Source: Gillisia limnaea DSM 15749
GTDB taxonomy: Bacteria > Bacteroidota > Bacteroidia > Flavobacteriales > Flavobacteriaceae
NCBI RefSeq assembly: GCF_000243235.1
Contig: NZ_JH594606.1
Location: forward strand, 1,298,023-1,362,022
Reading direction: 5' to 3'
DNA: 64,000 nt
In this document: piece after piece, positions 1-9,110 of the stretch
How positions within the stretch are numbered: position 1 is the first letter of the stretch
Layout: each line of letters opens with the position of its first letter
Position numbers and translations under genes: made by a program
Notes under the pieces: model-generated
The model's database searches: none
What the model saw: the letters and a program-made list of their open reading frames with translations, nothing else
What the model was told of the DNA's origin: nothing

Positions 1-542
1 TTTTGCTTTGCAAATGCAATGGCAGCCTGAGAAATATTAACAGGATCTTGATTTCCTTCATCACTAAATACAGCTACCCCTATTTGTTCACCAACTATTT
101 GTAACTGATTTATCGCCGCCGGTCTGTAAACATCACAGGCAACCAACAAAGGATTTTTAGATTTTTTAGTTTTGAGATAATTTGCCAGTTTTCCCGAAAA
201 TGTGGTTTTACCACTCCCCTGTAAACCGGCCATTAGAATTACTGAAGGTTTTCCGGAAAGATCTATCCCGGCAGCTTCGCCTCCCATCAATTCGGTAAGC
301 TCGTCTTTTACGAGTTTTACCATCATTTGACCAGGTTTCAAGGCTGTTAACACATCCTGTCCCATGGCTTTTTCCTTTACCGTGGTGGTAAATTCTTTAG
401 CAATTTTATAATTCACATCGGCATCAACAAGTGCCCTGCGAACTTCCTTTAAGGTTTCAGCTACGTTTACTTCTGTAATCTGGCCATGTCCCTTAAGGAT
501 GTGTAAGGCATTATCTAACTTATCGCTTAAACTATCGAACAT
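1..542 (-). CDS. ffh: Signal recognition particle GTPase Ffh (partial, 5' end only)
   Basis: Ffh is the protein subunit of the signal recognition particle; with 4.5S RNA it delivers nascent membrane proteins to FtsY and the Sec translocon. The first 180 residues are visible and the gene leaves the window at its left edge. The N domain begins MFDSLSDKLDNALHILKG. The G domain starts near residue 100 with the P-loop GLQGSGKTTFSGKLANYL, followed by DVYRPAAINQLQ. The rest of the G domain and the methionine-rich M domain are outside the window. The ATG at 540-542 matches the usual Ffh start. The gene lies 124 bp downstream of argS on the same strand. Confidence 0.95.
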   Translation of the reverse strand, partial: MFDSLSDKLDNALHILKGHGQITEVNVAETLKEVRRALVDADVNYKIAKEFTTTVKEKAMGQDVLTALKPGQMMVKLVKDELTELMGGEAAGIDLSGKPSVILMAGLQGSGKTTFSGKLANYLKTKKSKNPLLVACDVYRPAAINQLQIVGEQIGVAVFSDEGNQDPVNISQAAIAFAKQ

Positions 543-666
543 AATTCTACTTCTTATTTAAGTTGACCGCCCTTTTCCAGCGGTTTGCAAATTTAATGAT
601 TTGATACTGAAGTGAAAAGTTTTATTTTCGGTTTTCTGTATGTTTCCGCTTCACAGGTAAGGATGG

Positions 667-2451
667 TTACATTCTCTCCGGAACCTGTATTCCTAATAAT
701 CCAAATGCCGACTTAATTACCTCTCCTACTATTTTTGACAACTGCACTCTGAACTTTTTTTCAGCTTCATTATCGGTTCCCAAAATGGTCACGTTCTGAT
801 AAAAGGAATTGAATTCCCTCACCAGATCGTAGGTGTAATTAGCGATTAATGCCGGACTGTGATTTTCTGCAGCCAGCTGGATCATTTCAGGATATAAAAG
901 GATTTGCTTTATAAGTTCCTTCTCCTTTTCGTGTAATTGGTAGGATTCAGGAATAGTAGATTCTTCAGAATAATCAAAATCTGCTTTTCGAAGAATAGAT
1001 TGAATACGGGCATAGGTATATTGTATAAATGGGCCCGTATTTCCCTGAAAATCTACCGATTCTTCGGGATTAAAAAGAATTCGTTTTTTGGGATCCACTT
1101 TCAAAATATAATATTTCAATGCTCCCAATCCAATCATTTTATGCAGTTCTGCCTTTTCCTCTTCTGAATATTCATCCAGCTTTCCAAGTTCTTCTGAAAT
1201 GGTTTTCGCCGTAAGGGTCATTTGCTCCATCAACTCATCTGCATCTACTACGGTTCCTTCCCTGCTTTTCATCTTCCCTGAAGGCAGATCTACCATCCCG
1301 TAACTAAGGTGAACCAGGTAATTCGCCCAATTAAATCCAAGTTTATTCAGAATTAAGAACAGGACTTTAAAATGATAATCCTGCTCGTTTCCAACGGTAT
1401 AAACCATTCCGTCTATATCAAAATCTTTTACTCTTTGAATTGCTGTACCTATATCCTGCGTCATATAAACCGCAGTACCATCACTACGCAATACAATTTT
1501 TTCGTCCAGGCCTTCATCAGTAAGATCTATCCAAACACTTCCATCCTCTTTCTTATAAAAAACTCCTCTTTCAATTCCCTGAGCAATAACATCTTTTCCA
1601 AGTAAATACGTATCGCTTTCGTAATAATTTTTATCAAAATCAACTCCGAGATTGTTATACGTTTCTTCAAACCCGCTGTAAACCCATTGGTTCATTTTTT
1701 CCCACAAAGCGATCACTTCAGGATCTTGGGCTTCCCATTTAAGAAGCATTTGCTGTGCCTCTTTAATGATTGGCGCTTCGGCTTTTGCTTCTTCCTCAGT
1801 TTTTCCCTGAGCGATTAATTCTGAAATTTGTTTTTTATATTCCTGATCGAATTTTACATAGTAATTTCCAACAAGCTTATCTCCTTTTAGTCCCGTAGAT
1901 TCCGGTGTTTCCCCGTCTCCAAATCGCACCCATGCCAGCATGGATTTACAAATATGGATTCCACGATCGTTTATGATTTGCGTTTTATAAATCTTATTCC
2001 CTGCAGCCTTCAAAATTTCGGCTACAGAATATCCCAAAAGGTTATTCCTTACATGTCCAAGATGCAAAGGCTTATTGGTGTTTGGGGAAGAATACTCGAC
2101 CATAATGGTTTTAGAGTTATCAGAAAAGCTAAGCTTTCCAAAATCCTTCTTATTTTTGGTCTCATTAAAAGAATTCAAATAGAAGGAATCGCTTAAAACA
2201 AGGTTTAAAAACCCCTGAACGACATTGAACTTTTTTACTTCGGCAACATTTTCAACAAGAAATTCACCAATACGCTGCCCTAACTGAACCGGGTTCGTTT
2301 TTACCTGGCGCAGCATAGGAAATGTTACCAAGGTTATATCCCCTTCAAAATCTTTTCGGGTAGGCTGAAATTCAACCTGTTGTATCTGAACATCATACGT
2401 CTTTGCAACTGCATTTTTAACCGCCTGTTCAATGGTTTTTTGAATATTCAT
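667..2451 (-). CDS. argS: Arginyl-tRNA synthetase
   Basis: Class I aminoacyl-tRNA synthetase that charges tRNA-Arg in the cytoplasm. It has 594 residues, normal for the family. The N-terminal Add1 tRNA-recognition domain covers roughly residues 1-90. The catalytic Rossmann fold carries the HIGH-type signature PLHLGHVRNN near residue 130 and a KMSKS-equivalent GKMKSREGT near residue 395. The C-terminal DALR anticodon-binding helices end in PERM. The ATG at 2449-2451 gives the expected N-terminus. A promoter-like box lies about 40 bp upstream, so the gene is probably transcribed on its own, possibly reading into ffh. Confidence 0.97.
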   Translation of the reverse strand: MNIQKTIEQAVKNAVAKTYDVQIQQVEFQPTRKDFEGDITLVTFPMLRQVKTNPVQLGQRIGEFLVENVAEVKKFNVVQGFLNLVLSDSFYLNSFNETKNKKDFGKLSFSDNSKTIMVEYSSPNTNKPLHLGHVRNNLLGYSVAEILKAAGNKIYKTQIINDRGIHICKSMLAWVRFGDGETPESTGLKGDKLVGNYYVKFDQEYKKQISELIAQGKTEEEAKAEAPIIKEAQQMLLKWEAQDPEVIALWEKMNQWVYSGFEETYNNLGVDFDKNYYESDTYLLGKDVIAQGIERGVFYKKEDGSVWIDLTDEGLDEKIVLRSDGTAVYMTQDIGTAIQRVKDFDIDGMVYTVGNEQDYHFKVLFLILNKLGFNWANYLVHLSYGMVDLPSGKMKSREGTVVDADELMEQMTLTAKTISEELGKLDEYSEEEKAELHKMIGLGALKYYILKVDPKKRILFNPEESVDFQGNTGPFIQYTYARIQSILRKADFDYSEESTIPESYQLHEKEKELIKQILLYPEMIQLAAENHSPALIANYTYDLVREFNSFYQNVTILGTDNEAEKKFRVQLSKIVGEVIKSAFGLLGIQVPERM

Positions 2452-2491
2452 TTTAGATTGTTTAACCTTTTTTCAAAACTTAATAAGAGGG

Positions 2492-2499
2492 CAAAGATA
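2492..2499 (-). promoter_or_regulatory. Bacteroidota -7 box upstream of argS
   Basis: On the minus strand this reads TATCTTTG, an exact match to TAnnTTTG, the -7 element recognised by the Bacteroidota housekeeping sigma factor. No TTTG is found at the ideal -33 spacing; a TTG lies 14 bp upstream of the box. The expected transcript start is about 30-35 nt before the argS ATG. Confidence 0.5.
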
Positions 2500-2562
2500 A
2501 TGGAAAATACGGGCAAGAGATAGTCCTTTAGCCTCAAATCATTATCTTTATAAAAAAATGTT

Positions 2563-2991
2563 ATGCTACTGAACATAAGTTACAATCAGCCAAAAATTCG
2601 GGAAAAAATCAATGCTGAAGTGGGTGCTCCTTTTACCCTTTTGCAACGCTTTAAGCTAAATGGAACGGGTTCTCCAAAACTCCATATTACCACTATGAGC
2701 ATTGATATCCATAATTTAATGGTTTTGGACAGGAATGCCAATATATGCAATGTTGAAATGCGGCCCAACGGAATTATCGTGATGTTCCGGTCTTTATTGG
2801 AGACCTATGCATTGGTAATCCCGTATTATAAATTAAACCTTTATAAAGGGAAAGCAGAAGAATATTCGATCTACAAAGATCATTATTTCATCAAAGTAAA
2901 AGCAGATAATGCCAAGATTCACCAATACTTTAAAAAAATCCTGGATTACAGAAGTGACAATGCTCCAACGCAGGTGGAGGATATGCAATAA
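2563..2991 (+). CDS. Conserved hypothetical protein, 142 aa
   Basis: I do not recognise a named family. The product is a soluble protein of 142 residues without a signal peptide or membrane segment. Alternating hydrophobic stretches (IHNLMVLDRN, IIVMFRSLLETYALVIPYY, YFIKVKADN) suggest a small beta-rich fold ending in a helix; a PH-like fold is a guess only. The ATG at 2563 follows a TATCTTTA element and an A-rich leader, and an alternative ATG at 2558 is out of frame. It is divergent from argS and separate from marC. The codon choice is like the neighbours and no good overlapping ORF competes. Confidence 0.75.
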   Translation: MLLNISYNQPKIREKINAEVGAPFTLLQRFKLNGTGSPKLHITTMSIDIHNLMVLDRNANICNVEMRPNGIIVMFRSLLETYALVIPYYKLNLYKGKAEEYSIYKDHYFIKVKADNAKIHQYFKKILDYRSDNAPTQVEDMQ

Positions 2992-3077
2992 CCTTAAATT
3001 TACAAATCAATTTTTTTAGCAGTCTAAAATTAAAGGTAAAATGATTTTCTAATAATTCAGTAATCATTCTGCAGGTG

Positions 3078-3085
3078 CACCTTTG
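3078..3085 (+). promoter_or_regulatory. Probable -7 box of marC
   Basis: CACCTTTG differs from TAnnTTTG only in its first base. It ends 12 bp before the ATG at 3098 and overlaps the TTG at 3083, so that TTG cannot be the translation start if transcription begins here. Confidence 0.35.
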
Positions 3086-3097
3086 CGGCAAAAAAGA

Positions 3098-3731
3098 ATG
3101 GAATTGTTTATCTATGTTTTTGCCGCTTTATTTTCTGTAATTAATCCACTTGGTACCGTTCCTATATTTGTAGCACTCCCTCAGGAGGATTCTTCTTCAG
3201 AAAGGTCCAAAATATCCCTGCTTACTTCTATAAATATTTTCGTGATCCTTCTCATTTCCTTCTTTACAGGACGCTACCTGCTCCAATTCTTTGGGATCAG
3301 CATAGAATCCTTAAGAATTGCCGGCGGACTTATTATTGTAACTTCTGGTTTCGCTTTGCTTACAGGATCTTTTTCAAAGCATAAAGGAATGGACAAACGG
3401 AAGGTAAAAGATGATGCTTATCAACGGGAGGGAGTATCCTTAACCCCACTGGCGATACCTATGCTTGCCGGGCCCGGCTCAATATCTCTCTTAATTGGGA
3501 TGTTTGAAGAATATGATGGAAATTTGGAGAAATTAACTACTGTACTCGCCGTTCTTGCAGTTTGTACCGCCACGTTTCTAGTCCTGAAGAGCTCTCACTA
3601 CATAGTGAGGATACCTGGGTGCTTCAGGAATAAATGCAATTTCAAGGATAATAGGATTTATTGTAATCGCAATTGGGATAGAATATATCAGCTCATCTGT
3701 AATAGCAGTTTTAGGGAGCGTTTTAAAGTAA
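3098..3731 (+). pseudogene. MarC-family integral membrane protein, frameshifted near 3613
   Basis: The MarC/UPF0056 family consists of inner-membrane proteins with six segments and unsettled function; the old link to multiple-antibiotic resistance was not confirmed. From ATG 3098 the product starts MELFIYVFAALFSVINPLG and shows family motifs such as LAIPMLAGPGSI near residue 125. It stays intact up to HYIVRI. Then one extra C in the run ATACCTGGG (about 3612-3615) shifts the frame. Reading one base over restores LGASGINAISRIIGF and IEYISSSVIAVLGSVLK, ending at TAA 3729-3731, the expected sixth membrane helix. The unshifted ORF runs to 3787 with an implausible Cys/Asn-rich tail and overlaps the next gene. 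This is either a sequencing error or a real recent mutation. Confidence 0.8.
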
Positions 3732-3739
3732 ACCTTTGG

Positions 3740-3943
3740 TTATCTTTTTCCGAAAGCGACACCTCCTACCAATGCCAGAATACCTAAAGCGATCATTGCA
3801 TAAGACTGGGTTTTGTCTCCTTGCGCTTCAATCTTTAGAGGCCCGGCTTCCATTAGTACTTCCGGAGTTATTAAAGTATATAATCCATAACCCACCAAGG
3901 CTACTCCAACAACTAATAAAACTATCTTAAGGGTGTTGTTCAT
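3740..3943 (-). CDS. Small two-helix membrane protein, 67 aa
   Basis: I know no function for it. The 67-residue product has two predicted membrane helices: residues 5-24 (LKIVLLVVGVALVGYGLYTL) and about 48-64 (YAMIALGILALVGGVAF). They are joined by a short polar loop containing EAGPLKIEAQGDKTQ, and the protein ends in GKR. It is probably an inner-membrane protein. Its stop lies 8 bp from the corrected marC stop, a tight convergent arrangement. This fits both genes being real and the marC reading frame ending at 3731. The start is ATG at 3943. Confidence 0.75.
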   Translation of the reverse strand: MNNTLKIVLLVVGVALVGYGLYTLITPEVLMEAGPLKIEAQGDKTQSYAMIALGILALVGGVAFGKR

Positions 3944-4015
3944 CTTGCTTAAAACTTATTAATTTAAGTGAAAGTAGACAATTTATTCCTAAATTATGAA
4001 TTATTAAAACTTTCT

Positions 4016-5449
4016 ATGAGAATTTTACTTACCGGTGCCAATGGCTATATTGGATTAAGGCTTTTACCTCAACTATTGGAACTTGGACACGAAGTGGTTT
4101 GTGCCGTAAGGAACAAAAACAGATTATCTGCCAATAAAGAATTGCTTTCAAAAATAGAAATAGTTGAAATAGATTTTCTTGAACTCCCTGAAACCCCCGC
4201 TGCGATCAAAAATATTGATGCAGCATATTATTTGATCCATTCTATGTCCGGATCTATGGAAGATTTTGACGAACAGGAAGCACAATCGGCTAAGAATTTC
4301 AATAAACTAATGGCAGAAACTTCGGTAAAGCAAGTAATTTACCTTAGCGGAATCGTAAATGAAGAGAAACTGTCCAAGCACCTTCAATCACGTAAAAGGG
4401 TAGAGGAAATTTTATATCAGGGTGATTTCAAATTAACGGTTTTAAGAGCAGCCATAATCGTGGGTTCCGGAAGTTCTTCCTTTGAGATCATCAGGGATCT
4501 TTGCGAGAAATTACCTGTAATGATTACCCCTCAATGGGTAAGAACAAAGTGCCAGCCAACTTCAATACGCGATGTTCTACTCTTTCTTACCGGCGTGCTT
4601 GGGAATGAAAAATGTTACAATGATTCTTTTGATATTGGAGGGCCCGATGTGCTCTCTTATAAAGAGATGATGCTACAATATGCTGAAGTGAGGGATTTGA
4701 AATTGTACATTCTGGATGTCCCGGTAATGTCTCCTAAAATATCTTCTTACTGGCTGTATTTTGTTACCTCGACTTCCTATAAACTTGCTGTAAATCTTGT
4801 AAACAGCATGAAAGTGGAAGTGATTTCTAATGACAAAAGGCTTGAGGAAATCTTAGGACTTAGCCCCATTTCATATAAGGAGGCGATCAAACTGGCATTT
4901 TATAAAATCGAACAAAACCAGGTAGTTTCGAGCTGGAAAGACTCCATGAGTAGCGGAAGATTTAGAAAAAACCTTAATAAATACATTCAGGTGCCTACTT
5001 TTGGCTGCTTAAAAGATGGGCAATCGATTAAGATCGAGAATCCGGAAGAAGTCCTGGAACGCATTTGGGCTATTGGCGGATTAACGGGTTGGTATTATGG
5101 AAACTGGCTATGGAAAGTACGTGGGTATCTAGATAAGGCTTTTGGAGGTGTAGGACTTCGGCGCGGACGAACTCATCCTTCTATTATTAATGCGGGTGAT
5201 TCTCTGGATTTCTGGCGAGTTTTGCTTGCAGATAAGGAGCAAAAACGACTTTTGCTTTTTGCCGAAATGAAAGTTCCCGGAGAAGCCTGGCTAGAATTTG
5301 AAATTGATGACAAAAACGTGCTTCATCAAACCGCTACTTTTCGGCCTAAAGGAATTTGGGGCAGAATTTACTGGTATTCCATGTTCCCTTTGCATTATTT
5401 TATATTTGAAGGGATGCTTCAAAAAATTGCAAAAGGCGATAAAAAATAA
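4016..5449 (+). CDS. NAD(P)-binding SDR-like protein with C-terminal DUF2867 domain
   Basis: The product is a 477-residue two-domain protein. The N-terminal extended-SDR Rossmann domain (residues 1 to about 290) opens with the nucleotide-binding motif MRILLTGANGYIGLRLLPQL and has the conserved YLIHSMSG segment. It resembles NmrA/NAD-dependent epimerase proteins. The C-terminal DUF2867 domain (about 320-470) contains WAIGGLTGWYYGNWLWKVRG and FRPKGIWGRIYWYSMFPLHYFIFEGM. DUF2867 proteins are found in many bacteria and their substrate is unknown. I prefer the ATG at 4016 to the in-frame GTG at 3968 because the Rossmann motif normally begins at the first residues. A strong hairpin follows the stop. 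Confidence 0.88.
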   Translation: MRILLTGANGYIGLRLLPQLLELGHEVVCAVRNKNRLSANKELLSKIEIVEIDFLELPETPAAIKNIDAAYYLIHSMSGSMEDFDEQEAQSAKNFNKLMAETSVKQVIYLSGIVNEEKLSKHLQSRKRVEEILYQGDFKLTVLRAAIIVGSGSSSFEIIRDLCEKLPVMITPQWVRTKCQPTSIRDVLLFLTGVLGNEKCYNDSFDIGGPDVLSYKEMMLQYAEVRDLKLYILDVPVMSPKISSYWLYFVTSTSYKLAVNLVNSMKVEVISNDKRLEEILGLSPISYKEAIKLAFYKIEQNQVVSSWKDSMSSGRFRKNLNKYIQVPTFGCLKDGQSIKIENPEEVLERIWAIGGLTGWYYGNWLWKVRGYLDKAFGGVGLRRGRTHPSIINAGDSLDFWRVLLADKEQKRLLLFAEMKVPGEAWLEFEIDDKNVLHQTATFRPKGIWGRIYWYSMFPLHYFIFEGMLQKIAKGDKK

Positions 5450-5478
5450 AGAATGGGGATTTAAAATCCCCATTCTTT
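5448..5478. terminator. Bidirectional terminator between the DUF2867 gene and ctlX
   Basis: A perfect 15-bp inverted repeat (AAAGAATGGGGATTT and its complement) with a one-base loop. A-rich on one side and T-rich on the other, it can terminate both convergent units. Confidence 0.85.
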
Positions 5479-5504
5479 AATAAACAAAATCAAGCCGCAA
5501 ATAT

Positions 5505-6437
5505 CTATTCATTTGGCAGGAAAACTTCGGCCAACATGCATCGGGCACTACCGCCACCGCAGGTTTCAATAGTATTTAAATTTGAACTAAGGATCTCACA
5601 ATATTTTTCAATGGCATTTATTTGCCCTTTTGTCAAACTTTTATGAGCAGTATCGCTCATAATAAGATATTTTTTGCCATTGGCCCCGCGAACCTGCAAC
5701 ATGTTACCTGCAAACTCATGAATTTGAGCCTCGGTAATAGGAATAATTTCTTTCCCGTCCTCCTTTAAATGTTTTCTAACATTTTTTCTCTCCTTAACAT
5801 CATCTATACAATCCAGGCAAATTACCGCAAACTCTTCGGCTATACACATCATAACATTGGTGTGATAAATAGCTTTTCTCTCTCCTGATACGTCCTGAAA
5901 TGCATTAAAAACGACAGGAGTGTATTCAAAATCCTCGCAAAACTCAATAAGCAAGTCTTCATCGGCTCTTGGAGACAAAGCACAATACGCTTTTCTATTA
6001 GCTCTATCCAGTATCAAACTTCCCGTACCTTCCAGATAAACCTCTTCTTCTTCAGCTTGCGTATAATCCACAACCTCATCAATTTTAAACCCTCGACTTT
6101 CCAGAACTTCAAAAAATTCCATGCGTCGTTCCTTTCTTCTGTTCTCTGCAAACATAGGATAAAGTGCAACTCTTCCATCATTATGAAAGGAAACCCAGTT
6201 GTTTGGAAAAATGGAATCCGGAGTGTCGAGTTCCTTTTTATCATTTACAACGATTACATTCACTCCTACTGTTTCCAGTTTTTCTACAAAAGCATCGAAT
6301 TCCTCCTGAGCCTTTCTATTGATTTCTTCCTGCTTTAGCTGAAGATCTTCCTGAAAATAATTGTTTACCGCGGTTTGTTCATTCATTCTAAAAGCCACCG
6401 GGCGAACCATTAATACGGTATTTGTTGTTTGTTTCAT
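5505..6437 (-). CDS. ctlX: CtlX-type citrulline/amidine hydrolase (deiminase fold)
   Basis: This belongs to the guanidino-group modifying (amidinotransferase/deiminase) superfamily and most resembles CtlX, which was linked to citrulline utilisation in Francisella. It has 310 residues. Visible active-site elements are FPNNWVSFHNDGR near residue 80, EGTGSLILDR near 135, HTNVMM near 195, and the C-terminal Cys in GGGSARCMLAEVFLP (Cys at about 300). There is no signal peptide, so it is cytoplasmic. It lies 6 bp downstream of a second deiminase-fold gene, so the two are almost certainly co-transcribed. The exact substrate cannot be read from sequence. Confidence 0.85.
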   Translation of the reverse strand: MKQTTNTVLMVRPVAFRMNEQTAVNNYFQEDLQLKQEEINRKAQEEFDAFVEKLETVGVNVIVVNDKKELDTPDSIFPNNWVSFHNDGRVALYPMFAENRRKERRMEFFEVLESRGFKIDEVVDYTQAEEEEVYLEGTGSLILDRANRKAYCALSPRADEDLLIEFCEDFEYTPVVFNAFQDVSGERKAIYHTNVMMCIAEEFAVICLDCIDDVKERKNVRKHLKEDGKEIIPITEAQIHEFAGNMLQVRGANGKKYLIMSDTAHKSLTKGQINAIEKYCEILSSNLNTIETCGGGSARCMLAEVFLPNE

Positions 6438-6443
6438 TATTTT

Positions 6444-7358
6444 TTATTCTCTTATTAATGGCAATGTTGAACATCTTAAAAGCCCTTCCTGCTTAGAAAT
6501 TTCAGCATAAGGAACCTCTTCTACCTTAATACCCTGTTGGCGTAACCAGGTATTCAATCGGGTAAAATTCTTTTCTGAAATTACAACATCTTCTGAAATA
6601 CTAAAAATATTGGAATTCATGTTATACATGTCATCCCGGGTTATTTCAAAAATATTTTCCTTTCCGAAGAGATTCACCAACCATTCATATTCTTCTTCAA
6701 TTAAAAATCCGCCTTTATAAATAATCGCTTTATCTTTTCCAACCGGCTGAAAGCAGCAGTCCAAATGCAACGCATTATCCCTGGCCTCGTCATTTGATTT
6801 TCGAAGACTAAAGGAAACGACTTTCTTATTAGGGAATAATTCCTGAAGAGCCTCCACCGCTTTCATATTGGTACGTGCAGTTATAAATTCCTTATAATCG
6901 TCTCCTTTGTAGGTGCCAACAAGAATGTAATCTTTATACGGCATTACATCTCCTCCTTCTATATGCGCATCTTCGGGCAAGGTAATTACTTTTTCAGGGT
7001 CAATTTGGTCTATAACGTGATTGATGGCTTCAATTTCCTCATCCCTATCTGGTAAAATATTAGCTTTTATAAATTTATCCTCAATCACAAAAGCGATATC
7101 ACGGGTAAATATCTGGTTATAATCCTCGATAAGATTAGGCCTGAAGACCTGTACATTATATTTTTCAAGAACAGCGGCTACGGCTTCCATTTCAAGAACC
7201 ATATCCTCTTCTTTAGGATAGGTGCCGGATTTTATGAACTCCGCCGATTTAGGGTCATAGGCTTCCTCAAGTTTTGGAACTGGTCCATTACTTTTAGCAG
7301 TGCCTAACACTACTGTCTTCAAAGGGGCGGTTTCACTTGTTATATTTAATTTCAACAT
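6444..7358 (-). CDS. Arginine-deiminase-like amidino hydrolase
   Basis: A 304-residue member of the arginine deiminase/dimethylarginine hydrolase superfamily. The catalytic set is visible: FTRD near residue 109, EGGD near 155, HLD near 200 (the general base) and the nucleophilic Cys in LLRCSTLPL (Cys 296). It is shorter than classical ArcA (about 410 residues) and closer to the DDAH/amidinotransferase-like group, so arginine, a methylated arginine or another guanidino compound could be the substrate. It is the first gene of a two-gene operon with ctlX. The promoter box at 7378-7385 lies 20 bp upstream of the ATG. Confidence 0.82.
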   Translation of the reverse strand: MLKLNITSETAPLKTVVLGTAKSNGPVPKLEEAYDPKSAEFIKSGTYPKEEDMVLEMEAVAAVLEKYNVQVFRPNLIEDYNQIFTRDIAFVIEDKFIKANILPDRDEEIEAINHVIDQIDPEKVITLPEDAHIEGGDVMPYKDYILVGTYKGDDYKEFITARTNMKAVEALQELFPNKKVVSFSLRKSNDEARDNALHLDCCFQPVGKDKAIIYKGGFLIEEEYEWLVNLFGKENIFEITRDDMYNMNSNIFSISEDVVISEKNFTRLNTWLRQQGIKVEEVPYAEISKQEGLLRCSTLPLIRE

Positions 7359-7377
7359 CGCTGTTTCTCATTTTCTG

Positions 7378-7385
7378 CAAATATA
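7378..7385 (-). promoter_or_regulatory. -7 box of the deiminase operon
   Basis: Minus strand TATATTTG, an exact TAnnTTTG match, 19 nt upstream of the start codon. No convincing TTG at -33. Confidence 0.5.
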
Positions 7386-7578
7386 AAAAAAGCTCCGCTG
7401 GAAAAGTATCTTTTAAACTTAATTGAAAAGTCTTTTTTCGGCAATTTCAAGTTATAATTGCAAAAGGCCAAATTGATTTTATTTTTTGTATTGAACTAAT
7501 ATAACCAACTTTTTAACCTAAAATTGTTGATCATTTCTCAAATTCACTTGATGATTTTAATCCTTTAGAGCATAAAAA

Positions 7579-7602
7579 AAGCTCCATAATAAAATGGAGC
7601 TT
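7579..7602 (-). terminator. Terminator of gltA
   Basis: Eight-bp stem AAGCTCCA/TGGAGCTT with an eight-base loop. On the minus strand it is followed by a run of T, the form of an intrinsic terminator, 26 bp after the gltA stop. Confidence 0.8.
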
Positions 7603-7627
7603 TCGTATAGTACAAACTTATTCTTTT

Positions 7628-8911
7628 TTATCTATTCTCCAATTGCTTGAAACTACGAAGATTTTCTCCTATATAAACCTGACGAGGTCTTCCTATTGGT
7701 TCTTTACCCAATCTCATTTCTTTCCATTGAGCGATCCAACCGGGCAACCTACCTACAGCAAACATTACGGTAAACATCTCTGTAGGAATTCCCATCGCGC
7801 GGTAAATAATACCTGAATAGAAATCTACGTTTGGATATAATTTTCGCTCTACAAAATAAGGATCTTCCAGGGCTGCTTTTTCAAGGCTTTTTGCTATATC
7901 AAGAATTGGATCTTCTACTCCAAGAGCATCCAATACTTCATCTGCAGACTTTTTAATTATTTTAGCACGAGGATCAAAGTTTTTGTAAACTCTATGTCCA
8001 AATCCCATCAATCTAAATGGATCATCTTTATCCTTTGCTTTTGCAATAAATTTAGAAGTATCGCCACCATCATTTTGAATTTCTTCAAGCATTTCTATAA
8101 CTGCCTGGTTCGCCCCCCCATGAAGTGGACCCCATAGTGCAGAAACTCCAGCAGATATTGATGCGAATAAACCGGCCTGAGAAGAGCCCACCAACCTAAC
8201 GGCAGATGTAGAACAGTTTTGTTCGTGATCTGCGTGAAGGATCAATAATTTATCCAGTGCATCTACAACGGTTTGATCCAGTTTATATTCCTCTCCTGGT
8301 TTTTCAAACATCATTTTTAAAAGACTCTCCACATACCCAAGATTCGTATCACGATTGTTTAAGGCTTGATTATTTCTTTTTCGTAGCGTCCATGCCGCAA
8401 GGGTAGGAAACTTAGCCAAAATCTTAACGATGGCCTTGTACATATCCTCCTCAGAATCTACATTGACAGATTTTGGATTAAAAGCTATAAGTGCACTTGT
8501 CAATGAAGACAAAATCCCCATTGGATGAGCAGAGGAAGGAAAACCATTGATGACTTTCTGCATATCCTCATTCACTTCACTTTGACCTATAATATCGTTC
8601 TTGAAATTATCTAGTTGTTGCTTATTAGGTAATTCTTCAAAAATCAACAGATATACAACCTCGAGGAAATCTGCCTTTTCCGCCAGCTCCTCAATAGAAT
8701 ATCCCCTATATCTAAGGATTCCTTTTTCTCCATCCAGGAAGGTAATAGCGCTTTCACAACTACCCGTATTTTTAAATCCCGGATCCAGGGTTATTGCTCC
8801 CGTTTCTCCTCTTAAACTCTTAATATCAATGGCAACTTCATTTTCTGTTCCAATGGTTACCGGGAATTCATATTTCTTCCCATCTATCTCTATCGTAGCA
8901 ACTTTTGACAT
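7628..8911 (-). CDS. gltA: Citrate synthase
   Basis: Condenses acetyl-CoA and oxaloacetate to citrate, the entry step of the TCA cycle. The 427-residue length is that of the hexameric, NADH-sensitive type II enzymes. Active-site histidine regions are visible: HADHEQNCSTSAVR near residue 228, GPLHGGANQAV near 263 and MGFGHRVYKNFDPRA near 305, which also carries substrate-binding arginines. The C-terminus holds the RPRQVYIG motif. The short N-terminal beta domain (IEIDGKKYEFPV) is typical for Gram-negative gltA. It is monocistronic: the next gene upstream (eno) and gltA itself each have their own terminator. Confidence 0.97.
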   Translation of the reverse strand: MSKVATIEIDGKKYEFPVTIGTENEVAIDIKSLRGETGAITLDPGFKNTGSCESAITFLDGEKGILRYRGYSIEELAEKADFLEVVYLLIFEELPNKQQLDNFKNDIIGQSEVNEDMQKVINGFPSSAHPMGILSSLTSALIAFNPKSVNVDSEEDMYKAIVKILAKFPTLAAWTLRKRNNQALNNRDTNLGYVESLLKMMFEKPGEEYKLDQTVVDALDKLLILHADHEQNCSTSAVRLVGSSQAGLFASISAGVSALWGPLHGGANQAVIEMLEEIQNDGGDTSKFIAKAKDKDDPFRLMGFGHRVYKNFDPRAKIIKKSADEVLDALGVEDPILDIAKSLEKAALEDPYFVERKLYPNVDFYSGIIYRAMGIPTEMFTVMFAVGRLPGWIAQWKEMRLGKEPIGRPRQVYIGENLRSFKQLENR

Positions 8912-9110
8912 ACTATTATTATTACTTTTTGTGATTAATCTTAGGAATGCTAAAATACAAAAAATCGTTCGAAAACACTGCTATATAGGGTGTTCAATTT
9001 TAGTTAAAAGAGAAATAAAAGTAGTTTTTACAACTATTTTTATCAATTTAGAAATAGCGCATGCGCTTTCTACGAAAAACGAATATTTGAAAGGAAGTAT
9101 TTTAAACTTT

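Noticed and set aside
3083-3787. A 234-residue frame starting at TTG 3083 as the full marC gene
   Set aside because: The start overlaps the promoter-like box, and the last 60 residues are not MarC-like and collide with the gene on the other strand; the frame shift explains both.
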